Assembly (NCBI GenBank): GCA_900545875.1
Contig: URAQ01000003.1
Span: 1 to 23,084 of the forward strand
DNA: 23,084 bases
Reading direction: 5' to 3'
Source: an uncultured Collinsella sp.
GTDB taxonomy: Bacteria > Actinomycetota > Coriobacteriia > Coriobacteriales > Coriobacteriaceae
The position numbers and the translations under genes were made by a program. The notes under the pieces were generated by a model that was given only the letters and a program-made list of their open reading frames with translations, did no database searches and had not been told where the DNA came from. The stretch's first letter is position 1, and each line of letters begins with the position of its first letter. Positions 6,378 to 13,455 of this stretch are shown piece after piece.

Positions 6378-7316
6378 TTACAACACGGACCTGACCGCAG
6401 CTTCGATGCCGTCGGCGTCCAAACCGTACTTGTGCAGCAAATCGACCGCAGGGCCGGACTCGCCATACACATCGCGCACGCCGACGCGACGCATCGGCGC
6501 CGGATGCTGCTCCGCGAGCACCGAGGCCACGGCCTCGCCAAGACCACCGATAATCGAATGCTCCTCGGCAGTGACCACACGACCGGTCTTCTTGGCGCTG
6601 GCAACCACCAGGCGCTCATCAAGCGGCTTGATCGTGTGCATATTGATGACCTCGGCATCGATACCATCGGCAGCGAGCGCCTCGGCAGCCTCAAGCGCCT
6701 CGGCGACCATAAGGCCACAAGCGATGATGGTCACATCGGACCCCTCGCGCACGACCACGCCGCGACCAATCTTGAACTCATAGTCCTCGTGATCGTTAAT
6801 GACCGGCGTTGCCAGGCGTCCGAAGCGCATGTAGACCGGTCCCTCAAACTCATAGGCGGCGCGCACGCAAGCGCGAGCCTCGATGTCATCGGCGGGAACG
6901 ATTACCGTCATACCCGGGATCGTGCGCATGAGCGCGATGTCCTCGCAGCACTGATGCGTGGCGCCGTCCTCGCCCACCGAAATGCCGGCATGAGTAGCGC
7001 CAATCTTGACGTTGAGGTGCGGGTAGCCGATGGAATTGCGGACCTGCTCGTAGGCGCGACCGGCGGCAAACATCGCAAAGGTGCTCGCAAAAGCAACGCG
7101 GCCCGTGGTCGCGATGCCGGCGGCAAGACCCATCAGGTTGCTCTCGGCAATGCCGGCGTCGTAGAAGCGCTCAGGGTGCGCAGCCTTAAACTTACCGGTC
7201 TGCGTGGCGGCGGCCAGGTCGGCATCGAGAACCACAAAGTCATCGCGCTCATTGCCCAGCTCGACAAGCGCCTCGCCATAGCTAACGCGCGTGGCGACTT
7301 TCTTGACGTCTGCCAT
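6378..7316 (-). CDS. Transketolase, C-terminal half (split enzyme)
   Basis: This is the 312-residue C-terminal subunit of a two-gene transketolase, with the pyrimidine-binding (Pyr) domain and the C-terminal domain. The segment FYDAGIAESNLMGLAAG holds the glutamate that activates the thiamine diphosphate cofactor. THAGISVGEDGATHQCCEDIALMR is the usual substrate-channel region, and HTIKPLD and EEHSIIGGLG lie in the C-terminal domain. With the upstream N half it moves two-carbon units between ketose and aldose phosphates. Its ATG overlaps the TAA of the N-half gene by one base (TAATG), so the subunits are translationally coupled and probably made in equal amounts. The split form is well known in archaea and many bacteria. 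Confidence 0.95.
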   Translation of the reverse strand: MADVKKVATRVSYGEALVELGNERDDFVVLDADLAAATQTGKFKAAHPERFYDAGIAESNLMGLAAGIATTGRVAFASTFAMFAAGRAYEQVRNSIGYPHLNVKIGATHAGISVGEDGATHQCCEDIALMRTIPGMTVIVPADDIEARACVRAAYEFEGPVYMRFGRLATPVINDHEDYEFKIGRGVVVREGSDVTIIACGLMVAEALEAAEALAADGIDAEVINMHTIKPLDERLVVASAKKTGRVVTAEEHSIIGGLGEAVASVLAEQHPAPMRRVGVRDVYGESGPAVDLLHKYGLDADGIEAAVRSVL

Positions 7317-8146
7317 TAGAGCTCCTCCCCTGCTGCTGCGAGCTCGGCCATGGCCTGCTCAAACTGTTCATCGTTGGGTGCCTTGCCGTGCCAGCCCACC
7401 TGGTTTTCCATAAAGGAGACGCCCTTGCCCTTCACCGTCTCGGCGATAATGGCCACGGGCGAGTCGCTCACTTTGCGGGCCTCGGCAAAGGCGGCGGCAA
7501 TCTGCGCCATGTCGTTACCGTCGGCGAGCTCGATCACATGCCACTTAAAGGCGCGGAACTTGTCAGCGAGCGGCATGGCCGAGTTGACTTCATCGATCGT
7601 GCCGTCAATCTGCGAGCCGTTGTGGTCGACGACGGCAACAAGATTGTCGAGCGCATGGTTGCCGGCGAACATGGCCGCCTCCCACACCTGGCCTTCCTCG
7701 CACTCACCGTCGCCCAGCAACGTGTAGACACGGTAGCCGTCGCCCCAGTGCTTAGCGGCAAGCGCCATTCCAACTGCAGCAGAGATGCCCTGACCGAGCG
7801 ATCCGGTGGACATATCGATGCCAGGGGCGTCGTTCATGTTGGGATGGCCCTGCAGTCGGCTGCCAATATGACGGAGCGTCTCGAGCTCTTCGACGGGAAA
7901 ATAGCCGCGATTTGCCAACACCGAATACAGGCCCGGCGCCGCGTGACCCTTGGAGAGCACAAAGCGATCGCGATCGGCCTTGTGAGGGTCGGCAGGATCG
8001 ATATTCATTTCCTCAAAGTACAGATACGTCATGATGTCGGCAGCACCGAGCGATCCACCCGGGTGTCCCGACTTGGCCGCGTGAACCGCAGTCACGACAC
8101 CCTTCCTGACCTCATTGGCGACCTTCGCCAGCTCCTGGTTGGTCAT
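7316..8146 (-). CDS. Transketolase, N-terminal half (split enzyme)
   Basis: This 276-residue subunit carries the thiamine-diphosphate-binding (PP) domain. The ThDP motif starts LLGDGECEEGQVWEA and ends at VVDHNG about 25 residues later, the canonical GDG...N spacing for Mg and diphosphate binding. SKGHAAPGLY, GSRLQGHP and STGSLGQGISAAVG contain conserved transketolase histidines and cofactor contacts. The ATG at 8146 has AGAGGAA upstream; an upstream in-frame ATG at 8206 lies in the intercistronic hairpin region and has no ribosome site. It follows transaldolase by 63 bases and overlaps the C-half gene by one base. Confidence 0.95.
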   Translation of the reverse strand: MTNQELAKVANEVRKGVVTAVHAAKSGHPGGSLGAADIMTYLYFEEMNIDPADPHKADRDRFVLSKGHAAPGLYSVLANRGYFPVEELETLRHIGSRLQGHPNMNDAPGIDMSTGSLGQGISAAVGMALAAKHWGDGYRVYTLLGDGECEEGQVWEAAMFAGNHALDNLVAVVDHNGSQIDGTIDEVNSAMPLADKFRAFKWHVIELADGNDMAQIAAAFAEARKVSDSPVAIIAETVKGKGVSFMENQVGWHGKAPNDEQFEQAMAELAAAGEEL

Positions 8147-8169
8147 ACGAATTCCTCTCTTGAGAACAA

Positions 8170-8198
8170 CCCCGGCACCGGATGACGCGATGCCGGGG
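8170..8198 (-). other. Intercistronic hairpin between transaldolase and transketolase genes
   Basis: CCCCGGCA (8170-8177) and TGCCGGGG (8191-8198) form a perfect 8-bp stem with a 13-nt loop. It lies between the transaldolase stop and the transketolase N-half ribosome site. It may block exonucleases or partly terminate transcription, setting different levels for upstream and downstream genes. Confidence 0.5.
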
Positions 8199-8209
8199 CA
8201 ATCCACTCG

Positions 8210-8893
8210 TTAAGCCTGAGCGACGACCTTCTGCCAGTCAGCCTCAAAAGAGGCGAGGCCCTGGTCGGTCAGCGGATGATGCAGGCACTTCTTGAGAGCG
8301 GCCATGGGCACGGTCGCAATATCGGCACCGAGTAGCGCGGCCTGGGTCACGTGGTTGGGCGTACGAACCGAGGCGGTGATGATCTCGACGGTGTCGTCGA
8401 CGTTCTTGCCCGTCCAGTCGTAGTTCTTAATGCAGGTCACGACGTTGTCGAGCTGCGAGATACCGTCCTCGGCGATGTCATCGAAACGACCGACAAACGG
8501 GCTGATGTAGCGAGCACCGGCATTGGCGGCCATAAGGGCCTGCGTCGGCGAGAAGACGAGCGTCATGTTGACGCGCACGCCAGCATCGGCCAGTGCACGG
8601 CAGGCGGCAAGGCCGGCCTCGCACACGGGAAGCTTGACCACGATGTTGGGGGCGAGGGCGGCAAGGCGCTTGCCCTCCTCGATCATACCCTCGGCAGTGG
8701 TAGCGGTAGACTCGGCGGAAACGGGCAGGCCCTCGCAGAGCTCGGCAATCTTGAGCATATGCGGCTCAAAGTCGGCAAGCTTGCCGCCGGTCTTGGCGTA
8801 CAGGGACGGGTTGGTGGTAACACCGGCCAGGCAGCCCCAGCTCTTGGCCTCGGCGATCTCGTCCAGATTGGCAGTATCGATAAAGAACTTCAT
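8210..8893 (-). CDS. Transaldolase, small FSA/TalC-like subfamily
   Basis: This 227-residue (beta/alpha)8 class I aldolase begins MKFFIDTANLDEI and has WGCLAGVTTNPSL, both family hallmarks. The Schiff-base lysine is Lys87 in NIVVKLPV. Two positions separate true transaldolases from fructose-6-phosphate aldolase: FSA has Gln59 and Tyr131, whereas transaldolases have Glu and Phe. Here they are Glu61 (VSAES) and probably Phe114 (TLVFSPTQAL), so transaldolase is the better call. The product moves a dihydroxyacetone unit from fructose-6-phosphate or sedoheptulose-7-phosphate. AAGGAG precedes the ATG but lies inside a 12-bp palindrome. It stands with both transketolase halves, giving the complete carbon-shuffling part of the pentose phosphate pathway. 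Confidence 0.93.
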   Translation of the reverse strand: MKFFIDTANLDEIAEAKSWGCLAGVTTNPSLYAKTGGKLADFEPHMLKIAELCEGLPVSAESTATTAEGMIEEGKRLAALAPNIVVKLPVCEAGLAACRALADAGVRVNMTLVFSPTQALMAANAGARYISPFVGRFDDIAEDGISQLDNVVTCIKNYDWTGKNVDDTVEIITASVRTPNHVTQAALLGADIATVPMAALKKCLHHPLTDQGLASFEADWQKVVAQA

Positions 8894-8902
8894 GGTGCAA
8901 AC

Positions 8903-8914
8903 TCCTTCGAAGGA
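8903..8914 (-). promoter_or_regulatory. Ribosome-binding site inside a palindrome (transaldolase)
   Basis: TCCTTCGAAGGA is a perfect 12-bp palindrome that includes most of the AAGGAG ribosome site (complement of 8902-8907) of the transaldolase gene. As RNA it could form a short tight hairpin masking the site, or dimerise. The effect is inferred; the palindrome is seen directly. Confidence 0.45.
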
Positions 8915-8924
8915 ATCCAAAACT

Positions 8925-8961
8925 CAAAAAATAGGACAAAGGGGATGTCCCTTTGTCCTAT
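8925..8961 (-). terminator. Intrinsic terminator inside the operon, after the GatZ-family gene
   Basis: Arms at 8931-8943 and 8949-8961 form a perfect 13-bp stem with a 5-nt loop (ATAGGACAAAGGG and its complement). On the minus strand the stem is followed by a run of six Ts, a textbook rho-independent terminator. It lies between the GatZ-family gene and transaldolase, so downstream genes would depend on read-through or their own promoter. Confidence 0.8.
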
Positions 8962-8963
8962 GT

Positions 8964-8999
8964 GCCGGGCCTGCGGCTGGGACATGCCCCAGGCCCGGC
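8964..8999 (-). other. Second hairpin after the GatZ-family gene
   Basis: GCCGGGCCT (8964-8972) and AGGCCCGGC (8991-8999) form a perfect 9-bp stem just after the GatZ-family stop codon and immediately ahead of the intrinsic terminator. It has no T-run of its own and may stabilise the mRNA 3' end. Confidence 0.5.
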
Positions 9000-9018
9000 G
9001 TCGTGTAGGAAAAGCTAC

Positions 9019-10293
9019 TTAGTCCTCGAGAGCCTTCTCGATGCGGCTCGTGACGCCCTTGAGGTTAAGACCGACGACGTACTGCTTGATCGGGCGCTTG
9101 ATGTGCTCGATCACAAAGCGCTTGCCGTCGATGTCCTGGGCAGCGAGGTTGCGATAGAGCTTCTCGACCTGCTCCTTGACCTCGGGATCGTTGAACGCAT
9201 AGTGGCCGGAAACATCCAGGATCTTCAGGCTGAGCTCATCGTCGGCAAGGATGTCATCGACCTGCAGGTTGACGTCGTCGCCAGTCATCCACTTGCGCCA
9301 GCGCTCGGTCTTGATAGCCTTGACCAGCAGCGTGTGATACAGGTCGGAGGGGTCATCGCACAGACCGTTGTCGACCAGGATCTGCTCGGTGGCGCAGAGC
9401 TTGAGGTAGGCGCGGGTCTCCTCGGTGCCATACTGCGGAGCGACGTTGGAGGCGGTCACGTGTGCCGGGATGTGCTCGAGCAGCGTCGCGTCGTCCAGAT
9501 AGTCGGCGTTGTGCTCCTTCAGGCCCACGCCATAGCGCTTGGCCATATCGGCAAGCTCGCGGGCGTTCTTGAAGTTGTAGTGACCGACCTGCTCCGTCCA
9601 GCGGGTAAGGGTGCCGGTCTGGCCGACGATAAAGGTGGGCATGGGGCAGCCGCGCTTCTCGAGCTCGGGCTGCAGCTGAGAAATGAACTCCTCGTACTTA
9701 TCGGTAGAGGTCAAGCCGCCATTGGTCTCCTCGGTACCGACCTCATAGGCGACCTCGGGCAGGTTATGCTCGCGACGGTACTGCTCAAGGTAGTCGATAA
9801 GATCGATCGTGCGGCGAAGCACCACGTCGAGCGGAATAACCTTGCCGATCTGATAGGGGTCCTTGGTGGGGTCGACCATCAGCAGGTCAAAGCCCGCCTC
9901 CATGTCGGCGACGAAGGACTTGCGGGCGAGCTCCATGGCCTCGTCCTCGGGCAGGTGGGCGTTACGCTCCTCGTCGCGCTGCCACGGACCGCCGTGATCG
10001 CGGCACAGGTAGTACGGACCGGTGTAACCCACCTCGTCGGCAACCTTCTTGATGTCGGCGGCAAAGCGCGTCTGGTCCCAACCGTTGACGTAGCCGGCGC
10101 CCATCTCGTCCATATCGACCTGGTTGCGGCTGGCGATAAACATGGGCGGGAAATCCTCGTCCTTGGCAAGCTCGAACACGGCCTGAATCAGGTTGGGGCT
10201 CATGGGGCCAATGCCGACCATGGTTGCGTGATCGCCGCTATCCTGCAGCTTGAGCATGCCCTGAACGGCCTGACGGATGGTGAGGTTGGACAT
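9019..10293 (-). CDS. GatZ/KbaZ-family protein (tagatose-bisphosphate aldolase non-catalytic subunit or ketose-phosphate 4-epimerase)
   Basis: This 424-residue cytoplasmic protein belongs to the family annotated as the non-catalytic subunit of class II D-tagatose-1,6-bisphosphate aldolase. Conserved blocks seen are CRDHGGPW (residues 97-104, the family's DHxGP motif), YEVGTEETNGG (183-193), KEHNADYL (259-266) and SGHYAFNDPEV (362-372). The DHxGP block differs from the GDHLGPN of E. coli GatZ, so this is a diverged branch. No catalytic partner GatY/KbaY is in the operon or window. Some stand-alone family members are reported as tagatose/fructose-6-phosphate 4-epimerases. A ketose-phosphate C4-epimerase is therefore a reasonable alternative, and in this context I slightly favour it. 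AAGGAG precedes the ATG. Confidence 0.85.
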   Translation of the reverse strand: MSNLTIRQAVQGMLKLQDSGDHATMVGIGPMSPNLIQAVFELAKDEDFPPMFIASRNQVDMDEMGAGYVNGWDQTRFAADIKKVADEVGYTGPYYLCRDHGGPWQRDEERNAHLPEDEAMELARKSFVADMEAGFDLLMVDPTKDPYQIGKVIPLDVVLRRTIDLIDYLEQYRREHNLPEVAYEVGTEETNGGLTSTDKYEEFISQLQPELEKRGCPMPTFIVGQTGTLTRWTEQVGHYNFKNARELADMAKRYGVGLKEHNADYLDDATLLEHIPAHVTASNVAPQYGTEETRAYLKLCATEQILVDNGLCDDPSDLYHTLLVKAIKTERWRKWMTGDDVNLQVDDILADDELSLKILDVSGHYAFNDPEVKEQVEKLYRNLAAQDIDGKRFVIEHIKRPIKQYVVGLNLKGVTSRIEKALED

Positions 10294-10362
10294 TTTGTTC
10301 TCCTTCTCCAGAGGATTTTTGACAAAAGTTCCCTGGGACCCAGATGTGGGCCCTATCAGTAC

Positions 10363-10423
10363 GGATGGATTTTGTTGTGTAGGGGCGGTTGTGCGGAGTC
10401 AAATCCATCCCTCCGCACAACCG
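10363..10423 (-). promoter_or_regulatory. Interleaved inverted repeats (pseudoknot or switch) ahead of the GatZ-family gene
   Basis: CGGTTGTGCGGAG (10386-10398) pairs perfectly with 10411-10423, a 13-bp stem with a 12-nt loop. Ten loop bases, AAATCCATCC (10401-10410), are exactly complementary to GGATGGATTT (10363-10372), outside the stem. The pairings interleave, forming either an H-type pseudoknot or two mutually exclusive hairpins. A third weak stem, GGGCCCA/TGGGTCC-type, lies at about 10335-10354. All are in the 144-base leader between EIIBC and the GatZ-family gene. Confidence 0.65.
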
Positions 10424-10437
10424 GAGTCCTTAAAGGT

Positions 10438-11910
10438 TTACTTGGCCTGCTTATCGAGCGTGGGCTTCATGGCAATCAGGATTGCAGCGGCGACCACGGC
10501 GCCAATCACGATGTCCAGGCAGAACAGCGCGACGTTGTTGGTGGCAAGGGCGACGATAAAGCCACCGTGCGGGACGTAGCAGTCGATGCCCTGGAAGGCG
10601 GCAAGTGCCGCACCCACGGCAGAGCCGATGCAAATGCCGGGCAGGGTGTGACCGAGGTCCTTGACCGCGAAGGGGATAGCGCCCTCGGTAATACCGATGC
10701 AGCCCATGAACAGCGCGGAGATGCCCATCTGGCGGTCAGCGTCATCGAACTTGTTCTTGGCGATGAGCGCAGCGAGGCCACAGGCGATCGGGGGAACGGC
10801 GACGGCGACGCGGAACATACCGTTAGGACCGTAGATACCGGAGGCCATGATGGCCATGGTGAAGGTCGAGGCGGTCTTGTTGATGGGGCCACCCATATCG
10901 AAGGCGGTCATAACGCCAATGACCAGACCCAGGACAACTGCGGAACCGCCCTGCAGGCTGCCGAGCACGCCGGTGAGCCAGTCCATCACAAAGCCAAGCG
11001 GCGTGGCCAGGATGTAGATATAGGCCATGCCCAGGACAAGCGAGGTCAGAATCGGGATGATCAGGATGGGCATGATGGTCTGGATGGTGTTGTTGACCTT
11101 CCAGGTCTTCATCCAGCGGACAAAGTAGCCGCAGATGACCGCCATGATCATGGCGCCCAAGAAGCCGGTCGAAACGCTGTTGCCGTTAGGGGTAACGACT
11201 GCGTTATTGACCAGGTAGCCCAGGACAAAACCGGGGGCGAGCGCGGGCTTGCCGGCCATCGAGTAGGAGATGTATGCCGCAAGCACCGGGATCATCATGG
11301 AGATGCCGGCCATGCCGATGGTGTTAAGGCTCACCATCAGCGGGTTCGTAACCTCCATGCCGTTGGCGCCGGCGGTACCGGATGCCAGCGAGAAGGCAAG
11401 AAACACGCCGCCGATAACGACGATGGGGATAAAATAGGAAACGCCGGTATTGAATGCATTGAGCAGCGTCTTGCCAGGATCGGCAAAGATAGACTGCTTG
11501 GACGCCGGTGTCGGGGCCTGCGGGGCAGCGGAGACGGCCTTCTTCTCTGCCTTGGCCTCGGCCTTGGGCGCGTCAACGGCGCCACCCGTCGCCTTGATGA
11601 TCTCAATGGCCTGGTCGATGATCTTTACCGGATCGGCGATTACATCAGAGGTGCCGACCTTCAGGAACTTGCCCTCGGCCATCTTCTGCTCAAAACGGTC
11701 CTCGTTCTCGACACCCACGTCGACGGACTCCAGGACCAGGTCGGCGGAGTCCACGTCTTCCTGCGTGAGCTCATTCTCGATACCCAGGCCACCCTGAGCC
11801 TCGACCTTGCACTCGATGCCACGGGCGGCGCATTCATCCTGAATCGCCTTCTGGGCCATATACGTGTGGGCGATACCCACAGTACAGGCGGCAACGCCTA
11901 CGATCTTCAT
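10438..11910 (-). CDS. PTS EIIBC component, fructose family
   Basis: This 490-residue membrane protein imports and phosphorylates a sugar. The EIIB domain (about residues 1-105) begins MKIVGVAACTVGIAHT. Cys9 is the phosphorylation site, but the usual CPTGIAHT motif is changed to CTVGIAHT. An Ala/Lys/Pro-rich linker (about 112-137) leads to the membrane EIIC domain (about 145-490) with many hydrophobic segments. EIIC carries MGGPINKTA, TEGAIPFA and VPHGG, all fructose-family signatures. The ATG at 11910 is chosen because EIIB starts there and GAGGGA lies upstream; the frame extends 34 codons further without support. It is the first gene of the operon. The sugar is unknown, though a ketose would fit the neighbours. 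Confidence 0.94.
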   Translation of the reverse strand: MKIVGVAACTVGIAHTYMAQKAIQDECAARGIECKVEAQGGLGIENELTQEDVDSADLVLESVDVGVENEDRFEQKMAEGKFLKVGTSDVIADPVKIIDQAIEIIKATGGAVDAPKAEAKAEKKAVSAAPQAPTPASKQSIFADPGKTLLNAFNTGVSYFIPIVVIGGVFLAFSLASGTAGANGMEVTNPLMVSLNTIGMAGISMMIPVLAAYISYSMAGKPALAPGFVLGYLVNNAVVTPNGNSVSTGFLGAMIMAVICGYFVRWMKTWKVNNTIQTIMPILIIPILTSLVLGMAYIYILATPLGFVMDWLTGVLGSLQGGSAVVLGLVIGVMTAFDMGGPINKTASTFTMAIMASGIYGPNGMFRVAVAVPPIACGLAALIAKNKFDDADRQMGISALFMGCIGITEGAIPFAVKDLGHTLPGICIGSAVGAALAAFQGIDCYVPHGGFIVALATNNVALFCLDIVIGAVVAAAILIAMKPTLDKQAK

Positions 11911-12010
11911 TGCTTCCCTCTTTTCATAGAGTTGCGTGCGCAAGACACCGTTTGCGGAGGCCTCCGGAGCATCCCCTGCCGTTTGGACTTGCTGTCTTTT
12001 CGACAAGAAC

Positions 12011-12040
12011 AATATAGGTGCTCGTTTTTCTTAATGCCAG
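12011..12040 (-). promoter_or_regulatory. Probable promoter of the PTS operon
   Basis: On the minus strand CTGGCA (complement of 12035-12040) and TATATT (complement of 12011-12016) are 18 bases apart. Transcription would start near 12004, leaving a leader of about 94 bases. That leader contains the 12-bp palindrome CGGAGGCCTCCG (11955-11966) and TTGCG-TG-CGCAA (11932-11943), either of which could be an operator or RNA hairpin. Confidence 0.5.
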
Positions 12041-12070
12041 CTTATTTCGGTAAACGCGCAGGTCAGAGCG

Positions 12071-12103
12071 TTGGTTATGCGATTTAGTTATGCGTTTAAC
12101 CAA
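12071..12103. promoter_or_regulatory. Candidate LacI-type operator region
   Basis: TTGGTT (12071-12076) and AACCAA (12098-12103) bracket two direct copies of GTTATGCG (12074-12081 and 12087-12094). Related palindromes occur nearby: ATGCGCAT (12174-12181), and GTATGC with GCATAC (12208-12213, 12224-12229). They lie in the 415-base divergent region between the PTS operon and the second LacI-family gene. That region otherwise holds only the promoter and leader signals. Confidence 0.4.
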
Positions 12104-12325
12104 AAATGAATCCTGCGATTTTGCCCTCGATTTCAAAAGTCAAGAAGTATTTGATTTTCTCGGTAGACGGCAGATGCGCATGCCGGTCACAAATTTCGAC
12201 CCCACCCGTATGCCGCATTTGTTGCATACTCATATGAAAGGAAAAAGCCGCTCACCGAAGCGTATCCTTCACCAAGACTCAAAGTCATCATGTTGGAAAA
12301 TGCTCATCTGTCGGAAGGAGTCGCT

Positions 12326-13336
12326 GTGGCAAAACAGCGCGTTACGATCGCAGACGTCGCTCGAGAGGCGGGAACCTCGACGGCAAGCGTCTCGTATTAC
12401 CTCAACGACAAACGAGAAAAGCTTAGCGAGAAGACGCAGAACAAAATCGCGCGCGTCATTAAGGAACTCGGATACGTTCCCAACGCCCAAGCGCAGACGC
12501 TCACCGGCAAGCAAACCCACGTCATTGCCATCATCATTTTGGATAACACCAACAAATGGGCGGGGCTCGTTCTCAATGGCATGGAGCAGGTCATGCTCCC
12601 CGCGGGCTACCAGACGGTCGTTTGCACGAGCAACTTTAACCCCGAGACCGAGCTCATGTACGTCGACAAGATGCTCTCGCTGGGCGTCGATGGCTTTATC
12701 ATCCAGCCCACGGCAAACTTCAAAGCCGTGCATGACCGCATTAGACGCGCCGGCAAGCCGGTCGTCTTTTTCGATGCGGCCATCTATAGCCCAGGTACCA
12801 GCTGGATCAAAACCAACCTTTACGACGGCGTGTACAACGCCACACAGGCACTCCTCGACGCCGGCTACGAAGATTTCTTTTCCATTGCCGCCAACATGAC
12901 CGAAATGCGCACCCGCATGGAGCGTTTTCAGGGGTATGCCGAGGCGCTGGCAGCGAACGGGCAGCTCTACAAAGCGATTCCCATCGATCACAACAAGCCG
13001 TCAATCAACGAGCTCACTGAATACTTTAAATTCAAGTTCAATCCCGCCAAGCGAACCCTTATCTTCGTGCAAAATCAGTGGGCACTTCCCCGTGTCTACA
13101 AGGCCCTCCAGCCAATGGCCCATCTGCTTCCGCAGCAAATCGGCCTTTTGGGACTCAACTGCGAAGACTGGACTAATCTCACCACACCGACCGTCTCCAC
13201 CATCATCGAGCCCGTCGACCAAGAAGGTCGCGAAGCAGCCGAGATGCTGCTCGCCCTACTTGACGGAAGCAGCGAACCCGGCGAGCAGCGCATTCTCGAG
13301 TGCAAGCTCAACTGGCTCGACTCCACCTCGATCTAG
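12326..13336 (+). CDS. LacI-family transcriptional regulator, likely controller of the PTS operon
   Basis: This 336-residue regulator has an N-terminal helix-turn-helix (RVTIADVAREAGTSTASVSYYLND) and a sugar-binding-protein-like effector domain from about residue 60. I chose the GTG at 12326 because GGAAGGAG ends five bases upstream and the LacI fold begins at once. The ATG at 12290 has no ribosome site and adds 12 unusual residues. It is divergent from the PTS-GatZ-transaldolase-transketolase operon and shares its regulatory region, the usual arrangement for a local repressor or activator. Its effector is probably the imported sugar or its phosphate (inference). Confidence 0.92.
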   Translation: MAKQRVTIADVAREAGTSTASVSYYLNDKREKLSEKTQNKIARVIKELGYVPNAQAQTLTGKQTHVIAIIILDNTNKWAGLVLNGMEQVMLPAGYQTVVCTSNFNPETELMYVDKMLSLGVDGFIIQPTANFKAVHDRIRRAGKPVVFFDAAIYSPGTSWIKTNLYDGVYNATQALLDAGYEDFFSIAANMTEMRTRMERFQGYAEALAANGQLYKAIPIDHNKPSINELTEYFKFKFNPAKRTLIFVQNQWALPRVYKALQPMAHLLPQQIGLLGLNCEDWTNLTTPTVSTIIEPVDQEGREAAEMLLALLDGSSEPGEQRILECKLNWLDSTSI

Positions 13337-13341
13337 ACCGC

Positions 13342-13370
13342 GGGACAAATGAATCAGTAGCGTTTGTCTC
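13342..13370 (+). terminator. Weak terminator candidate after the second LacI-family gene
   Basis: GGGACAAA (13342-13349) pairs with TTTGTCTC (13363-13370), including one G-T pair, just after the stop codon. No T-run follows, so the call is tentative. Confidence 0.35.
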
Positions 13371-13402
13371 AAATCTTAAGTATTTGTTCGACAGAACGGC
13401 CC

Positions 13403-13430
13403 TTGCCGGCTCCTGCTAGACTGGTAGATT
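13403..13430 (+). promoter_or_regulatory. Promoter of the nuclease gene
   Basis: TTGCCG (13403-13408) and TAGATT (13425-13430) are 16 bases apart, and TG at 13422-13423 makes an extended -10 (TGGTAGATT). The start would lie near 13437, about 19 bases before the ATG. An imperfect inverted repeat (GCTAGAC at 13415-13421 with GTCTAGC at 13438-13444) spans the -10 and the start site. Confidence 0.5.
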
Positions 13431-13455
13431 CCGAACCGTCTAGCCAGGAGCCTCA

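Noticed and set aside
5914..8893. A sulfoquinovose (sulfo-transaldolase or sulfo-transketolase) pathway
   Set aside because: Those clusters carry sulfo-sugar transporters, isomerases and sulfolactaldehyde enzymes, none of which is here; a PTS transporter does not fit.
8953..12087. A very long open frame (1044 codons) on the plus strand
   Set aside because: It runs antisense to the GatZ-family and EIIBC genes and arises from strongly GC-biased third positions. It has no ribosome site and no recognisable domain.
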